64,000 nt of DNA from Kitasatospora sp. NBC_00458 (lineage in GTDB: Bacteria; Actinomycetota; Actinomycetes; Streptomycetales; Streptomycetaceae). The notes under the pieces are model-generated. The model did no database searches. It was not told the DNA's origin and worked only from the letters and a program-made list of their open reading frames with translations. Positions 21,998-32,270 of this stretch are shown in pieces (position 1 is the stretch's first letter; each line of letters opens with the position of its first letter). The translations under genes and the position numbers were made by a program. The stretch covers positions 3,239,501 to 3,303,500 of the forward strand of contig NZ_CP107904.1 of the NCBI RefSeq assembly GCF_036013975.1. The letters are read 5' to 3'.

Positions 21998-23614
21998 TCA
22001 GTCCTCCACGACGAGGGCGGGGGTGTCCTTGCGCAGCGTCTCGCCGCGGAAGAACTCCGGCCGGTACGCGCCGTACCAGAGCATCAGCACCGCGCCGAGC
22101 AGCAGGATCCCGACGCCGATGACGAACACCGAGCCGATCCCGAACACGGAGCCGCTGCCGTACGCCGGGTCCCAGGCGTCGGTGAGGGTCTGCAGGAAGA
22201 CGGCGCTGAGCAGCACTCCGCCGAGCAGCGGGGCGATCCCCTTGACCAGGAGGTCGCGCGGACCGCCGCGGAGCGAGCGGCGGAAGTACCAGACGCAGGC
22301 GAAGGCGGTCAGTGCGTAGTAGAAGCAGATCATCAGCCCGAGGGCCAGGATGGTGTCCTGGACGACGTTCTCGCTGATCACGCTCATGCCGACGTAGAAG
22401 GCGGCGGTGGCGATACCGGCGGCCACCGTGGCGTACCCGGGAGTGCGGAAGCGCGGGTGGACGGCGCCGAAGCGCGGCGGGACGGCCCGGTAGGCGCTCA
22501 TCGCGAGCAGGGTGCGGGCGACCGGGATGAAGGTGGTCTGCAGGCTCGCGGCGGCACTGGCGACGACGGCGAGGAACAGCAGGATGCTCCACGGCGAGCC
22601 GAGCACCGGGCGGGCCAGGGCGGAGAACACGTTGTCGGCGGTGTCCGGGTTGCCCAGGCCGGTCCCGGTGGTGCCGACGCCCGCGAACATCTGGGAGGCG
22701 ATCGCGACCAGCAGGTACGAGCCGACCAGGGTGACCATCGAGATCATCGCGGCCCGGCCCGGGGTCTTGGCGCTGCCGCTGGTCTCCTCGTTCATGGTGA
22801 GGCAGGTGTCCCAGCCCCAGTACATGAAGATCGAGAGCGACAGGCCGGCGGTGAACGCGCTGAACGAGCTCACTTCCAGCGGGTTGAGCCAGGAGGCGGA
22901 GAAGCCGATCGAGTCCGGCAGGTCCCCGGCGGCGGCCTTGGCGATGGCGACGCCCGCGAAGAGCAGCAGGACCGCGAGCTGGAGCCCGACCAGGCTGTAC
23001 TGGAACCACTTGGTGGCGGTCATGCCCCGGTAGCTCATCGCGGTGGCGGCGGCGATCAGCACGACCACCGTGAGCAGGTGGACGGCCTTGTCGTCGTTCA
23101 GCTCGGCGACGGCGCCGCTGCCGGTCATCTCCCCGAGCATCAGGTAGAGGAAGTCGGTCGCCACCCCGGCCAGGTTGGACAGCACGATGATGGTGGCCAC
23201 CGTCAGGCCCCAGCCGGCCATCCAGCCGACCCGGGGGCCGAAGGCCTTGACCGTCCAGGTGAAGGACGTGCCGCAGTCCGGGAAGTCCTTGTTCAGCTCC
23301 TTGTACGCGAACGCGACGAGCAGCATCGGCAGGAAGCCCGCCAGGAACACCGCGGGCATCTGGACGCCGACGGCTGTCACCGTCGGACCCAGCGTCGCGG
23401 TCAGGCAGTAGACCGGGGCGACCGTCGAGACGCCCAGGACCACGCTGCTCAGCAGGCCGACCGAGTTCCCCCGTAGCCCCTTGTCCCCCGTTGCCCCCGC
23501 CGCCCCCGGATCGGGGGCTCCACCACTGGCACCACTGACCGGGGCACCCTGCGGAGCGGTGGGCGCCGTTGCCCGTCCGCTGCTTCCGTGCTCTGAGAGC
23601 TGCTGATCAACCAC
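21998..23614 (-). CDS. APC-superfamily amino-acid permease
   Basis: The 538-aa transporter has a Gly/Ala/Pro-rich cytoplasmic N-terminus of about 50 residues, then about 12 membrane helices. APC-type features include GLLSSVVLGVSTVAPVYCLTATLG in helix 1 (broken helix), MYWGWDTCLTMNEETSG in helix 6 and TFIPVARTLLAMSAYRAVPPRF after helix 8. It should import an amino acid or amine by ion coupling. The substrate is not determined, but the gene ends just before the trpS leader, which makes an aromatic amino acid a reasonable guess and no more. The start is GTG with AGGGTG upstream. Confidence 0.9.
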   Translation of the reverse strand: MVDQQLSEHGSSGRATAPTAPQGAPVSGASGGAPDPGAAGATGDKGLRGNSVGLLSSVVLGVSTVAPVYCLTATLGPTVTAVGVQMPAVFLAGFLPMLLVAFAYKELNKDFPDCGTSFTWTVKAFGPRVGWMAGWGLTVATIIVLSNLAGVATDFLYLMLGEMTGSGAVAELNDDKAVHLLTVVVLIAAATAMSYRGMTATKWFQYSLVGLQLAVLLLFAGVAIAKAAAGDLPDSIGFSASWLNPLEVSSFSAFTAGLSLSIFMYWGWDTCLTMNEETSGSAKTPGRAAMISMVTLVGSYLLVAIASQMFAGVGTTGTGLGNPDTADNVFSALARPVLGSPWSILLFLAVVASAAASLQTTFIPVARTLLAMSAYRAVPPRFGAVHPRFRTPGYATVAAGIATAAFYVGMSVISENVVQDTILALGLMICFYYALTAFACVWYFRRSLRGGPRDLLVKGIAPLLGGVLLSAVFLQTLTDAWDPAYGSGSVFGIGSVFVIGVGILLLGAVLMLWYGAYRPEFFRGETLRKDTPALVVED

Positions 23615-24046
23615 CTGCGCACCCTAGGTGCGGGTACCGAAGGTTGAGTAGGCCAACCCCTGGTGATCTGAACCACTCCCTTCGATTCACTCGAACACAC
23701 TGGCCCACCGATCGCCGATGCATGGGACGTAAAGGCGTGTACCTTTATTTCGAAGGGTTGTTATCGAATTGATTTGCCCGGTATGTCAGGTTTTGAGACA
23801 CCGTGGCGCTGCCCGGAACGGGTCGGACCGGGACGAACCGGGATGTTCGGGCCACCGCGACCGGGTGCTCGACGCGGCGACCGCCGACGTCGTCCCGCCG
23901 GGTTGCCCGTCCCGGACGCGCGGTGCTCCGCCGGGGCCCGGCCCGGGCGGGACGGAACACGTGCCGTCGTGCCCAGCAGGTGGAAAGCCGCTTGGAGCTG
24001 GTCGCAGGGTGCGGGAGGATCATCCGGACCGTACCCCGAAGGGCCC
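23615..24046. other. Divergent intergenic region, 432 bp
   Basis: Separates the permease (minus) and the Ala/Gly-rich unknown (plus) and must carry both promoters. The AT-richer stretch 23680-23800 is the likeliest promoter area. No RNA gene or clear operator was recognised. Confidence 0.5.
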
Positions 24047-24979
24047 GTGACGATGACCACGCTCGACCAGACCCCCGCCGACCTCCGAGCGTCCGGCGCG
24101 CCCGCGCGCGCGACCGGCGAGCGTGCCCTGCCCGCGGCACCGGCCGCGGAGGGCTCCGCGGCCGCGGAGGGCGGCGCCGCGCGCTGCTCCATCGCGGCGG
24201 CGGGCTCCGACTGCGCTCCGCGCGGTGGCGCCGGGGCCGGGACCTCCTTCGACGGCTCGGTGCCGCGGCCGCGCGGCGGGGAGTCCGAGAGCGCCTGTTC
24301 CGGCGACGGCGGTCACGTCGACGGCGGTCGCGACGGAGCCGTGACCGTCACCGGCGCACCCGTCATCGCGGACGTCACGGGTTTCGTCCGGCTCCAGCAG
24401 CCGCCGGCGGCCGAGGACCGGACGGTCCCCGTGCTGCGCGCGGCCCAGGAGGAACTGCGGAACGCCGTCACCCGCCGCCCGTCGCCGTCCCGCCGACTGC
24501 GCCGGATGCACCCGCAGGCACCCGGCACGGGTCCGGCGAAGCCGGCCCGCACGAGGGCCGGGCGGGCGCCGGACGTCGCGGCCGCCCCCGACCCGGACCG
24601 GACCGGGGGCGCACCCGCCCCGCAGGCCCCCGCCGCCGAGACACCGCTGGGCATCCTGATCAGCGGCACGCCGAACCTGCCGGAGACGGCCGGCCACCCC
24701 GAGGAGCGGCTGACCATCCGGGCCACGGCGGAACTGGTCCGCCTCGGCCGCGGGACCTGTCTGGTGGTCCTGCCCGCCTGGCGGCCCGCCATCGCCGTCT
24801 CGGTCCCCACCGAGCAGCTGCTGACGGCCACCGGCCTGGCCTTCGACGAGCTGGCCGACGCGCCGCTCTCCGTCGTGATCAACCCCGGCGCCCTGCACGA
24901 CCGGGAGCTCGAACTCCGGGACTGGCGGGCCGGTACGCCCGGGCGGCCGGGCCGGCGCGGCGGGCGCCGGCAGCCCTGA
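24047..24979 (+). CDS. Hypothetical protein, low-complexity N-terminus and conserved-looking C-terminus
   Basis: The 310-aa protein is not recognised. Residues 1-110 are Ala/Gly/Ser-rich. Residues 110-190 contain basic stretches (RRPSPSRRLRRMHPQ). The last 100 residues look folded: an alternating beta/alpha pattern with PLGILISGTPNLPE, LTIRATAELVRLGRG, TCLVVLPAWRPAIAVSVP and FDELADAPLSVVINPGAL. There is no signal peptide or membrane segment. GTG at 24047 with GAAGG five bases upstream is preferred over the ATG two codons later. It stands alone and runs convergently with the NUDIX gene. Confidence 0.6.
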   Translation: MTMTTLDQTPADLRASGAPARATGERALPAAPAAEGSAAAEGGAARCSIAAAGSDCAPRGGAGAGTSFDGSVPRPRGGESESACSGDGGHVDGGRDGAVTVTGAPVIADVTGFVRLQQPPAAEDRTVPVLRAAQEELRNAVTRRPSPSRRLRRMHPQAPGTGPAKPARTRAGRAPDVAAAPDPDRTGGAPAPQAPAAETPLGILISGTPNLPETAGHPEERLTIRATAELVRLGRGTCLVVLPAWRPAIAVSVPTEQLLTATGLAFDELADAPLSVVINPGALHDRELELRDWRAGTPGRPGRRGGRRQP

Positions 24980-25036
24980 CGCGGGTCCGCCCGTTCGCGC
25001 CCGACGCCCGCGGACACCACGGCGCGCCGCGGAGGC

Positions 25037-25573
25037 TCAGGTGGTGACCGGCCCGCCGTTCGGGACGTAGCCGAGGTCGACCGGCTCCGGTTCCCGCCGC
25101 TCGGCGAGCCAGCCCTCCCGCACGTCCGACAGCAGCGCAGGCAGCGTCGGCGGCCAGAGCGCGTCGGCGTTCCCGTCCGCGAGATCGGCCGCGGTCCACC
25201 AGCGCCATTCCAGGATCCGGTCGGCGGCGTGCATCGCGCTGACGTCGCCGACCGGGCCCCGGTGCGGGCCGCTGGTGAGGTAGATGTGCTCGTGCTGGCG
25301 GACGGGCGTGCCGTGCCAGGTGAAGTCGTGCTCCCAGGTGCAGAGCAGCGGGCCCGGTTCGAGGTCGGTCCAGCCGGTCTCCTCCCACAGCTCGCGGCGC
25401 GCGCCCGTCCTCGGCGTCTCACCGGGTTCGATGCCACCGCCCGGCATGGTCCAGTGCACGCCGACCTCGCTGTTGTCCGAACGGAGGAGGAAGACGGATC
25501 CCCGGTCGTCCAGCACCACCGTCCGGGCCGCACGGCGCGGGGTCCTTCTCGCGTTTCGCCACAGGTTTCGCAT
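25037..25573 (-). CDS. NUDIX hydrolase
   Basis: The 178-aa protein carries a Nudix box (GGGIEPGETPRTGARRELWEETGW, matching G-x5-E-x7-REUxEExGU) at about residues 46-68. The preceding RTVVLDDRGSVFLLRS is the first strand of the fold. It hydrolyses a nucleoside diphosphate linked to another group; the substrate cannot be read from sequence. It is divergent from the ATP-grasp gene across a 185-bp shared promoter region. Confidence 0.9.
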   Translation of the reverse strand: MRNLWRNARRTPRRAARTVVLDDRGSVFLLRSDNSEVGVHWTMPGGGIEPGETPRTGARRELWEETGWTDLEPGPLLCTWEHDFTWHGTPVRQHEHIYLTSGPHRGPVGDVSAMHAADRILEWRWWTAADLADGNADALWPPTLPALLSDVREGWLAERREPEPVDLGYVPNGGPVTT

Positions 25574-25758
25574 CGGGTCACTCTCGCAGCGGCCCGGGCC
25601 GGCCGTCGAACGGATTGTCCGGGCCCGGCCGTCGGACGGACCGCCCTGCTCCGACCGCCCCTCGTCCGCCCCTCGTCCGTCCCCCGTCCGGCCATCGGCT
25701 CCGGAGCGGTGGGGTGTTGACGGACCGGCGAACGGTCGGTGGACGTACCCTGGCGCCC

Positions 25759-26760
25759 ATGCCCGCACCCGCGTTCCTCCTCCCGGCCGATCCGCTCGAC
25801 GGGCGACGCCCCGACCCGCACTTCGCCTGGGAGGCCCGACTGCTGCGGGGACTGGACGCCGAGCACCACCTCGTCGACCACGACGCCCTGCTCGCCGGCG
25901 ACGCGCAGGCGGCGGTCGGCCGGGTCCCCGGGGGCCGCGGCCCGTTCTGGTACCGGGGCTGGATGCTGCCCGCGGACCGTTACGCCGACTTCGCGGCCGC
26001 TCTGGCCGAACGCGGCGCCCATCTGCTGACCAGCGCTCCCGGGTACGCGTCCGCGCACGAACTCCCGGGCTGGTACGGCGTGTTCGAGGGCGCCACGCCG
26101 ACCAGCGTCTGGCTGCCGGTCCCGGCGTCGGTACCGCCGGGGCCGGAGGAGCTGGCACCGGCCGTCGCGCGGCTGGGCGGCCGCGGACCGGCGATCGTCA
26201 AGGACTACGTGAAGTCCCGCAAGCACGAGTGGCACGAGGCCTGCTACATCCCCGAGCTGGCCGACCTGGCGGCCGTCGAGCGGGTCGTCGCCCGGTTCGT
26301 GGAGCTGCAGGGCGAGTTCCTGGCCGGCGGTGTGGTGCTGCGGCGGTTCGAGGAGTTCGCACGGGCGGGGACGGCCGGACCGGCACCGCGTGGTGACGGG
26401 CCGTCGGGCCCGCGGCCTTCGGACGGGAACGGCCAGGACACCGACGGGGACGCGGACGGGGACAGCCCCGGCGGGCAGGCCGGAAAGGGACCGGCGGTGG
26501 AGGCCCGGGTGTGGTGGCTGGACGGCGAGCCCGTGCTGGTCGGCCCGCACCCGGACACGCCCGGCTGCCCGGCCGACCCCGACCTGGCCGTGGTCCGGCC
26601 CCTGGTGCGGGCGCTCGGGTGCCGCTTCGTCACCACCGACCTCGCCCACCGGGCCGACGGATCCGGCTGGCGCGTGGTCGAGGTCGGTGACGGACAGGTG
26701 AGCGACCTGCCCCGGGGGATCGACGCGTCCGGGCTGCTGGTCGCGCTGCTCGCGGCCTGA
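25759..26760 (+). CDS. ATP-grasp-domain protein
   Basis: The 333-aa protein resembles small actinobacterial ATP-grasp proteins. Its features are PAIVKDYVKSRKHEW (ATP-binding Lys), VARFVELQGEFLAGGVVLRRFEEF, ARVWWLDGEPVLVGPHPD and RFVTTDLAHRADGSGWRVVEVGDGQVSDLP, where the acidic and Asn/Gln-type metal ligands lie. A 35-residue Gly/Asp-rich insert interrupts the domain around residues 205-240. Such enzymes make carboxylate-amine bonds; the substrate is unknown. The start is ATG at 25759 without a strong ribosome site. Confidence 0.72.
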   Translation: MPAPAFLLPADPLDGRRPDPHFAWEARLLRGLDAEHHLVDHDALLAGDAQAAVGRVPGGRGPFWYRGWMLPADRYADFAAALAERGAHLLTSAPGYASAHELPGWYGVFEGATPTSVWLPVPASVPPGPEELAPAVARLGGRGPAIVKDYVKSRKHEWHEACYIPELADLAAVERVVARFVELQGEFLAGGVVLRRFEEFARAGTAGPAPRGDGPSGPRPSDGNGQDTDGDADGDSPGGQAGKGPAVEARVWWLDGEPVLVGPHPDTPGCPADPDLAVVRPLVRALGCRFVTTDLAHRADGSGWRVVEVGDGQVSDLPRGIDASGLLVALLAA

Positions 26761-26855
26761 GCGGACTGAGCGGCCCGAGCGGACTGAGGGATCCGCAAGG
26801 CCCGAGGGACGCGCGGGGCCTGAGGGACGCGCCCCGCCGCGCCGGATCCGTCGGC

Positions 26856-26900
26856 GCGGGGACGTCCGGGAGGGCGGCCGGCCCTACCGGACGTCCCCGC
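26856..26900. terminator. Bidirectional terminator candidate
   Basis: A 14-bp perfect stem (GCGGGGACGTCCGG and its complement) with a 17-nt loop lies in the 149-bp gap between the convergent ATP-grasp and ABC exporter genes. Confidence 0.65.
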
Positions 26901-26909
26901 CGGAGGGCC

Positions 26910-29900
26910 CTACCGAACGGTGGCGCCGGGCACCGGAGCGGGCCGCCCGTCGGACCCCTCGTCCCCCTCCCGCCCCTCGTAGCGGTCATACCGGTCGCCC
27001 CGGTCGTGCCCTTCGTGCCGGTCGGCGATGAACGCCTGCCAGAGCCGGGCGTACGCACCGCCCAGCGCGAGCAGTTCGGCGTGCGTACCGTCCTCGACCA
27101 CCCGGCCGTGGTCCAGCACGACGACCCGGTCGGCACGCTCGGCGGTGGTCAGGCGGTGGGCGATGACCAGCGCGGTACGGCCGCCGCTGAGCCGGTCCGC
27201 GGCATGGTGCACCGCCGCCTCGGTGGCCAGGTCGAGCGCGGCGGTGGCCTCGTCCAGCAGCAGGACGTCCGGGTCGACCAGCTCGGCCCGGGCCAGCGCG
27301 ATCAGCTGGCGCTGCCCCGCCGAGAGGTTCCGTCCGCGTCCGCTGACCTCGTGGTCGTAGCCGTCCGACAGTCCGAGGATCATGTCGTGCGCGCCGACCG
27401 CCCGGGCCGCCGCCTCCACCTCGGCGGCCGAGGCCGCGGGTCGGCCGTACGCGATCGCCTCCCGCACCGTCCCGGCGAAGAGGTACGCCTCCTGCGGCAC
27501 CACGCCGAGCCGGTGGCGGTACTGCGCCAGGTCGTACCGGGTCAGGTCGACGCCGTCCACCCGGACCGTACCGGTCGTCGCGTCGTAGAACCGGGCCACC
27601 AGCTTGACCAGCGTCGACTTGCCGGCCCCCGTCTCGCCGACCAGCGCCACCGTCTGGCCGGCCGGGATCCGCAGGTTCACACCGGTGAGGACGTCCGGGG
27701 CGCCGTCCCCGCCGCCGTTGTAGGCGAAGCCGACCCCGTCGAACTCGATCTCGCCGCGGAGCCTGTCCGGGACCGGCACCGGGTCGGCCGCCGCCGCGGT
27801 GCTGGTCGGCGTGCGCAGCAGCTCGCGGATCCGGCCCAGGCCCACGGCCGCCTGCTGGTAGCCGTCGAACACCTGGGAGAGCTGGTTGACCGGCGCGAAG
27901 AACAGGTCGATGTAGAGCAGGTACGCCACCAGCGCGCCGACGGTCAGCGTCCCCGCGTCGACCCGCGAGGCACCCACGATCAGCACGAGCGCGGCGGCCA
28001 CGCTGGAGAGGAACTGGACGAACGGGAAGTACAGCGAGATGTAGAGCTGCGCCCGCACCCGCGCCTCCCGGTAGGCCACGCCCCGGGCGACGAAGCGGTC
28101 GGTGTTGGTGTCCAGCCGCCGGAACGCCTGGACGATCCGCATGCCCGCCACGTTCTCCTGGAGGTCGGCGTTGACCGTGCTGATCAGGTCCCGGGAGATC
28201 TCGTACTGGGCCTTCGACTTCCTGCGGAAGACCAGCGTCGCGACGATCAGCAGCGGCAGCACCGCGAAGACCACCAGGGCCAGCCCGGCGTCGATGATCA
28301 GCAGGGCGGCGAAGATGCCGAGGAAGGTCAGCAGGCTGACCACGGCCGTGACCACACCGGTCTGGAGGAACGAGGTGAGCGAGTCCAGGTCCGTGGTCAT
28401 CCGGGTCATGATCCGGCCGGACAGCTCGCGCTCGTAGTAGTCCAGGCCGAGCCGGTTGAGGTGGGCGAAGATCTTGAGCCGCAGGGTGTAGAGCACCCGC
28501 TCGCCGGTGCGGCCGCTGACCCGGCTCTCCGCGCCCTGCACCAGCCAGTCCAGCAGGACGATCACCAGCGCGACGAGCGCGGCGACGGCGACGCCGGACA
28601 GCAGGGCCTTGCTGACGCCGTCGTCGATGCCGTGCCGGATCAGGATCGGCAGGACCAGCCCCGCCCCCGCGTCCAGTGCGACCAGCAGCAGGGCGAGGGC
28701 GAGCGGGACGCGGAAGGGGCGGAGCAGGCGGCGGAGGGAGAAGTCCGGGTCGCCGGCCTCGGCCACGGTCCGGGAGACCGCCGGGGTGTCGGTGGCCGCC
28801 GGGAGGGCGGCGACCCGCTCCAGCAGGTCGGGGGAGGCGGTGCGGGCCGCCTTGACCAGGGCCGGGGTGGGCATCGCGGGGGCGGTCCGGGCGGCGGGCG
28901 GGGCTTCGGTTCCGGCCGGGGCCTCGGTGTCCGGGTCGGCGCCGGTGCCGTGGTCGGTGCTGCGGTCGGTGCCGGTGGCTTCCGGGTGGACGGCCGTGGA
29001 CGGGGTGCGGCCGGCCTCGGGGTCGGAGATCAGGGCCCGGTACTGGGGACATCGGGCGTCGAGTTCCTCGTGCGTACCGATGTCCAGCAGTCGGCCGTGC
29101 TCCAGGATCGCGATCCGGTCGGCCAGCTGGAGGGTGGAGCGCCGGTGGGCGATCAGCAGGGTGGTCCGGCCGGCCATCACGGAGCGCAGCGCGTCGTGGA
29201 TCTCCGCCTCGATCTGCGGGTCGACCGCCGAGGTGGCGTCGTCCAGCAGCAGGATGCGCGGGTCGGTGAGGATCGCCCGGGCCAGGGCGATGCGCTGGCG
29301 CTGGCCGCCGGAGAGGGTGAGCCCCTGCTCGCCGACCTTGGTCTCGTAGCCGTCGGGCAGCGCCCGGACGAACTCGTCCGCCTGGGCCGCGCGGGCCGCG
29401 GCCACGATCTGCTCGTCGGTGGCGTCCGGCCGGCCGTAGGCGATGTTGGTGCGGACCGTCTCGGAGAAGAGGAAGCTCTCCTCGGGCACGATGCCGACGG
29501 CCGCCCGGACCGAGTCGAGCGTCAGGTCGCGCAGGTCGTGGCCGTAGAGGCGGACGGCACCGGCCGCCGGGTCGTAGAACCTGGGCACCAACTGGGCCAC
29601 GGTGGACTTGCCGGAGCCCGAGGCGCCGACCAGCGCCAGCGTCTCGCCGGGGGCGAGCCTGAGGCTGAGCCCGTGCAGCACGGGGACCGGGTGCTCGGGG
29701 TCGTACCGGAACTCGACCTGGTCGAACTCCAGCGCCACCTCGGCCGTGCGGGGACCGGCTGCGGCCCCGTTCCGGCCGCCCCGGTCCGGCTCCGGGGCGC
29801 CGGCGGTCCCGGGGCCCGCGGTCTCGGGGCCGGTGCTCTCGGGGCCGGTGCTCCCCGGGGCGGCAGCCGCGGTGTCGGCGGGAGGGGCGCCCAGGGTGAG

Positions 29901-31076
29901 GTCGAGGGTGACCGCGTCCGGCCGCTCCCGGACCAGCGGACGCTCGTCGACCAGCTGGAGCACCCGCTCGACGCCCGCCCGGGCCTGCTGCCCGACCGTG
30001 ATGACCATGGTCAGCATCCGGACCGGGCCGGTCATCTGCGCCACGTACGTGGAGAAGGCCACGAAGGTGCCGAGCGTGACCCGTCCGTCGACCGCCAGCC
30101 AGCCGCCGAAGGCCAGCACGGCGACCTGGGCCAGTGCCGGGATCGCCTGCATCGCCGGGTTGTAGCGGCTGTTCAGCCGGATCGACCGCAACCGCGCCGC
30201 GAAGAGGCGGCGCGAGGCCGACTCCATCTTGTCGAGCTCCTGGGCCTCCTGACCGAAGCCCTTGACCACCCGCACTCCGCCGACGGCCTCGTCGACCACG
30301 CCCGCGACGGCCGCCGCCTCCTGCTGGGCCGCCCAGGTGGACGGGAACAGCCGCTTCCGGCTGAGCACCGAGATCCACCAGAGGGCCGGGCCCATGACCA
30401 GGGCGATCAGGGTGAGCGGCGGCGAGAGCCAGATCATCACGCCCAGCGACATGACGAACATGAGCAGGTAGCCGGTCATCATCGGCAGCATCGAGAGCAG
30501 CCCGTTGATCAGCTGCAGGTCGGAGGTGGCGCGGCCGACCACCTGGCCGGTGTCCAGCCGGTCCTGCCGGTGGCCGTCCAGCCGGCCGAGCGAGCGGAAG
30601 AGGTCGCTGCGCATGTCGTGCTGGACGTCGAGGGCCAGCTGACCGCCGTAGTAGCGGCGCACCTGCGTGCAGCCGAACACCACGGCGGCGGCCAGCAGCA
30701 GGACGCCGGCCCACGGAGCCAGCGAGCGGGAGTGCGCGGTGATGACGTCGTCGATGATCACCTTGGTGACCAGGGGCACCAGTGCGGTGACGGCCATGCC
30801 GACGAGCGAGGCGCCGAAGGCCAGCAGCACGCTGCGCCGCGACCGCCAGCAGTAGCCGAGCAGTCGGCGCAGCCAGCCCGACCCGTCGGGCCGGTCGGCG
30901 CCGCCGGTGCCGTGCGGGTCCGCCGCACCGGGGGCCGGGCCCTGCGCAACGCGCCCGGTGCCGTTCGACGTGCTCGTGTCGCCCCGTGCGCCGTCGGTCG
31001 TGCCGGTCGCGCCCCGGGAGCCGGTTCGGGTGCCGCTCGGGGAAAGCTCCACCGTAGATCCGTGAGTCTCAGGCAT
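26910..31076 (-). CDS. Fused double ABC exporter (two TMD-NBD halves in one chain)
   Basis: The 1388-aa protein contains two complete type IV exporter halves. Half 1 has six membrane helices (about 65-370), Walker A GASGSGKST near 487, signature LSGGQRQRIALARA and Walker B ILLLDDATSAVD. A linker of about 100 residues rich in Thr/Ala/Pro follows. Half 2 has helices about 775-1085, Walker A GETGAGKST near 1147, signature LSAGQRQLIALARA and Walker B VLLLDEATAALD. Most bacterial exporters of this class are two half-transporters; a single chain resembles eukaryotic ABCB organisation. Likely substrates are drugs, lipids or peptides. The extra start at 31235 is not supported; ATG 31076 is, though its ribosome site is weak. 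Confidence 0.92.
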   Translation of the reverse strand: MPETHGSTVELSPSGTRTGSRGATGTTDGARGDTSTSNGTGRVAQGPAPGAADPHGTGGADRPDGSGWLRRLLGYCWRSRRSVLLAFGASLVGMAVTALVPLVTKVIIDDVITAHSRSLAPWAGVLLLAAAVVFGCTQVRRYYGGQLALDVQHDMRSDLFRSLGRLDGHRQDRLDTGQVVGRATSDLQLINGLLSMLPMMTGYLLMFVMSLGVMIWLSPPLTLIALVMGPALWWISVLSRKRLFPSTWAAQQEAAAVAGVVDEAVGGVRVVKGFGQEAQELDKMESASRRLFAARLRSIRLNSRYNPAMQAIPALAQVAVLAFGGWLAVDGRVTLGTFVAFSTYVAQMTGPVRMLTMVITVGQQARAGVERVLQLVDERPLVRERPDAVTLDLTLGAPPADTAAAAPGSTGPESTGPETAGPGTAGAPEPDRGGRNGAAAGPRTAEVALEFDQVEFRYDPEHPVPVLHGLSLRLAPGETLALVGASGSGKSTVAQLVPRFYDPAAGAVRLYGHDLRDLTLDSVRAAVGIVPEESFLFSETVRTNIAYGRPDATDEQIVAAARAAQADEFVRALPDGYETKVGEQGLTLSGGQRQRIALARAILTDPRILLLDDATSAVDPQIEAEIHDALRSVMAGRTTLLIAHRRSTLQLADRIAILEHGRLLDIGTHEELDARCPQYRALISDPEAGRTPSTAVHPEATGTDRSTDHGTGADPDTEAPAGTEAPPAARTAPAMPTPALVKAARTASPDLLERVAALPAATDTPAVSRTVAEAGDPDFSLRRLLRPFRVPLALALLLVALDAGAGLVLPILIRHGIDDGVSKALLSGVAVAALVALVIVLLDWLVQGAESRVSGRTGERVLYTLRLKIFAHLNRLGLDYYERELSGRIMTRMTTDLDSLTSFLQTGVVTAVVSLLTFLGIFAALLIIDAGLALVVFAVLPLLIVATLVFRRKSKAQYEISRDLISTVNADLQENVAGMRIVQAFRRLDTNTDRFVARGVAYREARVRAQLYISLYFPFVQFLSSVAAALVLIVGASRVDAGTLTVGALVAYLLYIDLFFAPVNQLSQVFDGYQQAAVGLGRIRELLRTPTSTAAAADPVPVPDRLRGEIEFDGVGFAYNGGGDGAPDVLTGVNLRIPAGQTVALVGETGAGKSTLVKLVARFYDATTGTVRVDGVDLTRYDLAQYRHRLGVVPQEAYLFAGTVREAIAYGRPAASAAEVEAAARAVGAHDMILGLSDGYDHEVSGRGRNLSAGQRQLIALARAELVDPDVLLLDEATAALDLATEAAVHHAADRLSGGRTALVIAHRLTTAERADRVVVLDHGRVVEDGTHAELLALGGAYARLWQAFIADRHEGHDRGDRYDRYEGREGDEGSDGRPAPVPGATVR

Positions 31077-31325
31077 ATTTAGGGATGCTAACCATTTCGT
31101 CGGGTGGCCGCCATGGGATTTCCGGCCGGGGAGGGCCGGGATTCCCGACCCGGCGGAGGGACCAACAGCCCACAACCTGCGGTGATTCCCGCTCCGGCCG
31201 GCCCCCCGCTCCTCTACCAGGGTCGCCGACCGCACGCGGAACCGCCCACCGCCGGGCGACGCAGCGGGCGCACCTCCATTGGTCCTAGGGCGGACGACCG
31301 ACCCCGGACGCCGCGGACCGGACGG

Positions 31326-32135
<810 letters not shown>

Positions 32136-32166
32136 GCATCCCATCGTAGACAGTGGGGTTATCGGT

Positions 32167-32203
32167 CGTTAACCTGGGCGACAGAAGTTAACGTTCATTA
32201 ACG
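32167..32203. promoter_or_regulatory. Candidate TetR operator between the regulator and accD1
   Basis: CGTTAAC (32167-32173) and GTTAACG (32187-32193) form an inverted repeat with a 13-bp spacer. A third half-site TTAACG follows at 32198-32203. These stand out as AT-rich words in GC-rich DNA and lie between the two divergent start codons, 31-67 bp from the regulator start and 68-104 bp from accD1. Confidence 0.6.
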
Positions 32204-32270
32204 TGTGGGGGCCGCAGGCTCACCCGGCTCTGCCGGCCCATCTGCCACCGAGGGCAAGGGAGCTCTTGGA

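Noticed and set aside
27006..31082. Open frame of 1358 codons antisense to the ABC exporter
   Set aside because: The minus strand encodes a clear full ABC exporter with all motifs; the plus frame has only composition-driven sequence.
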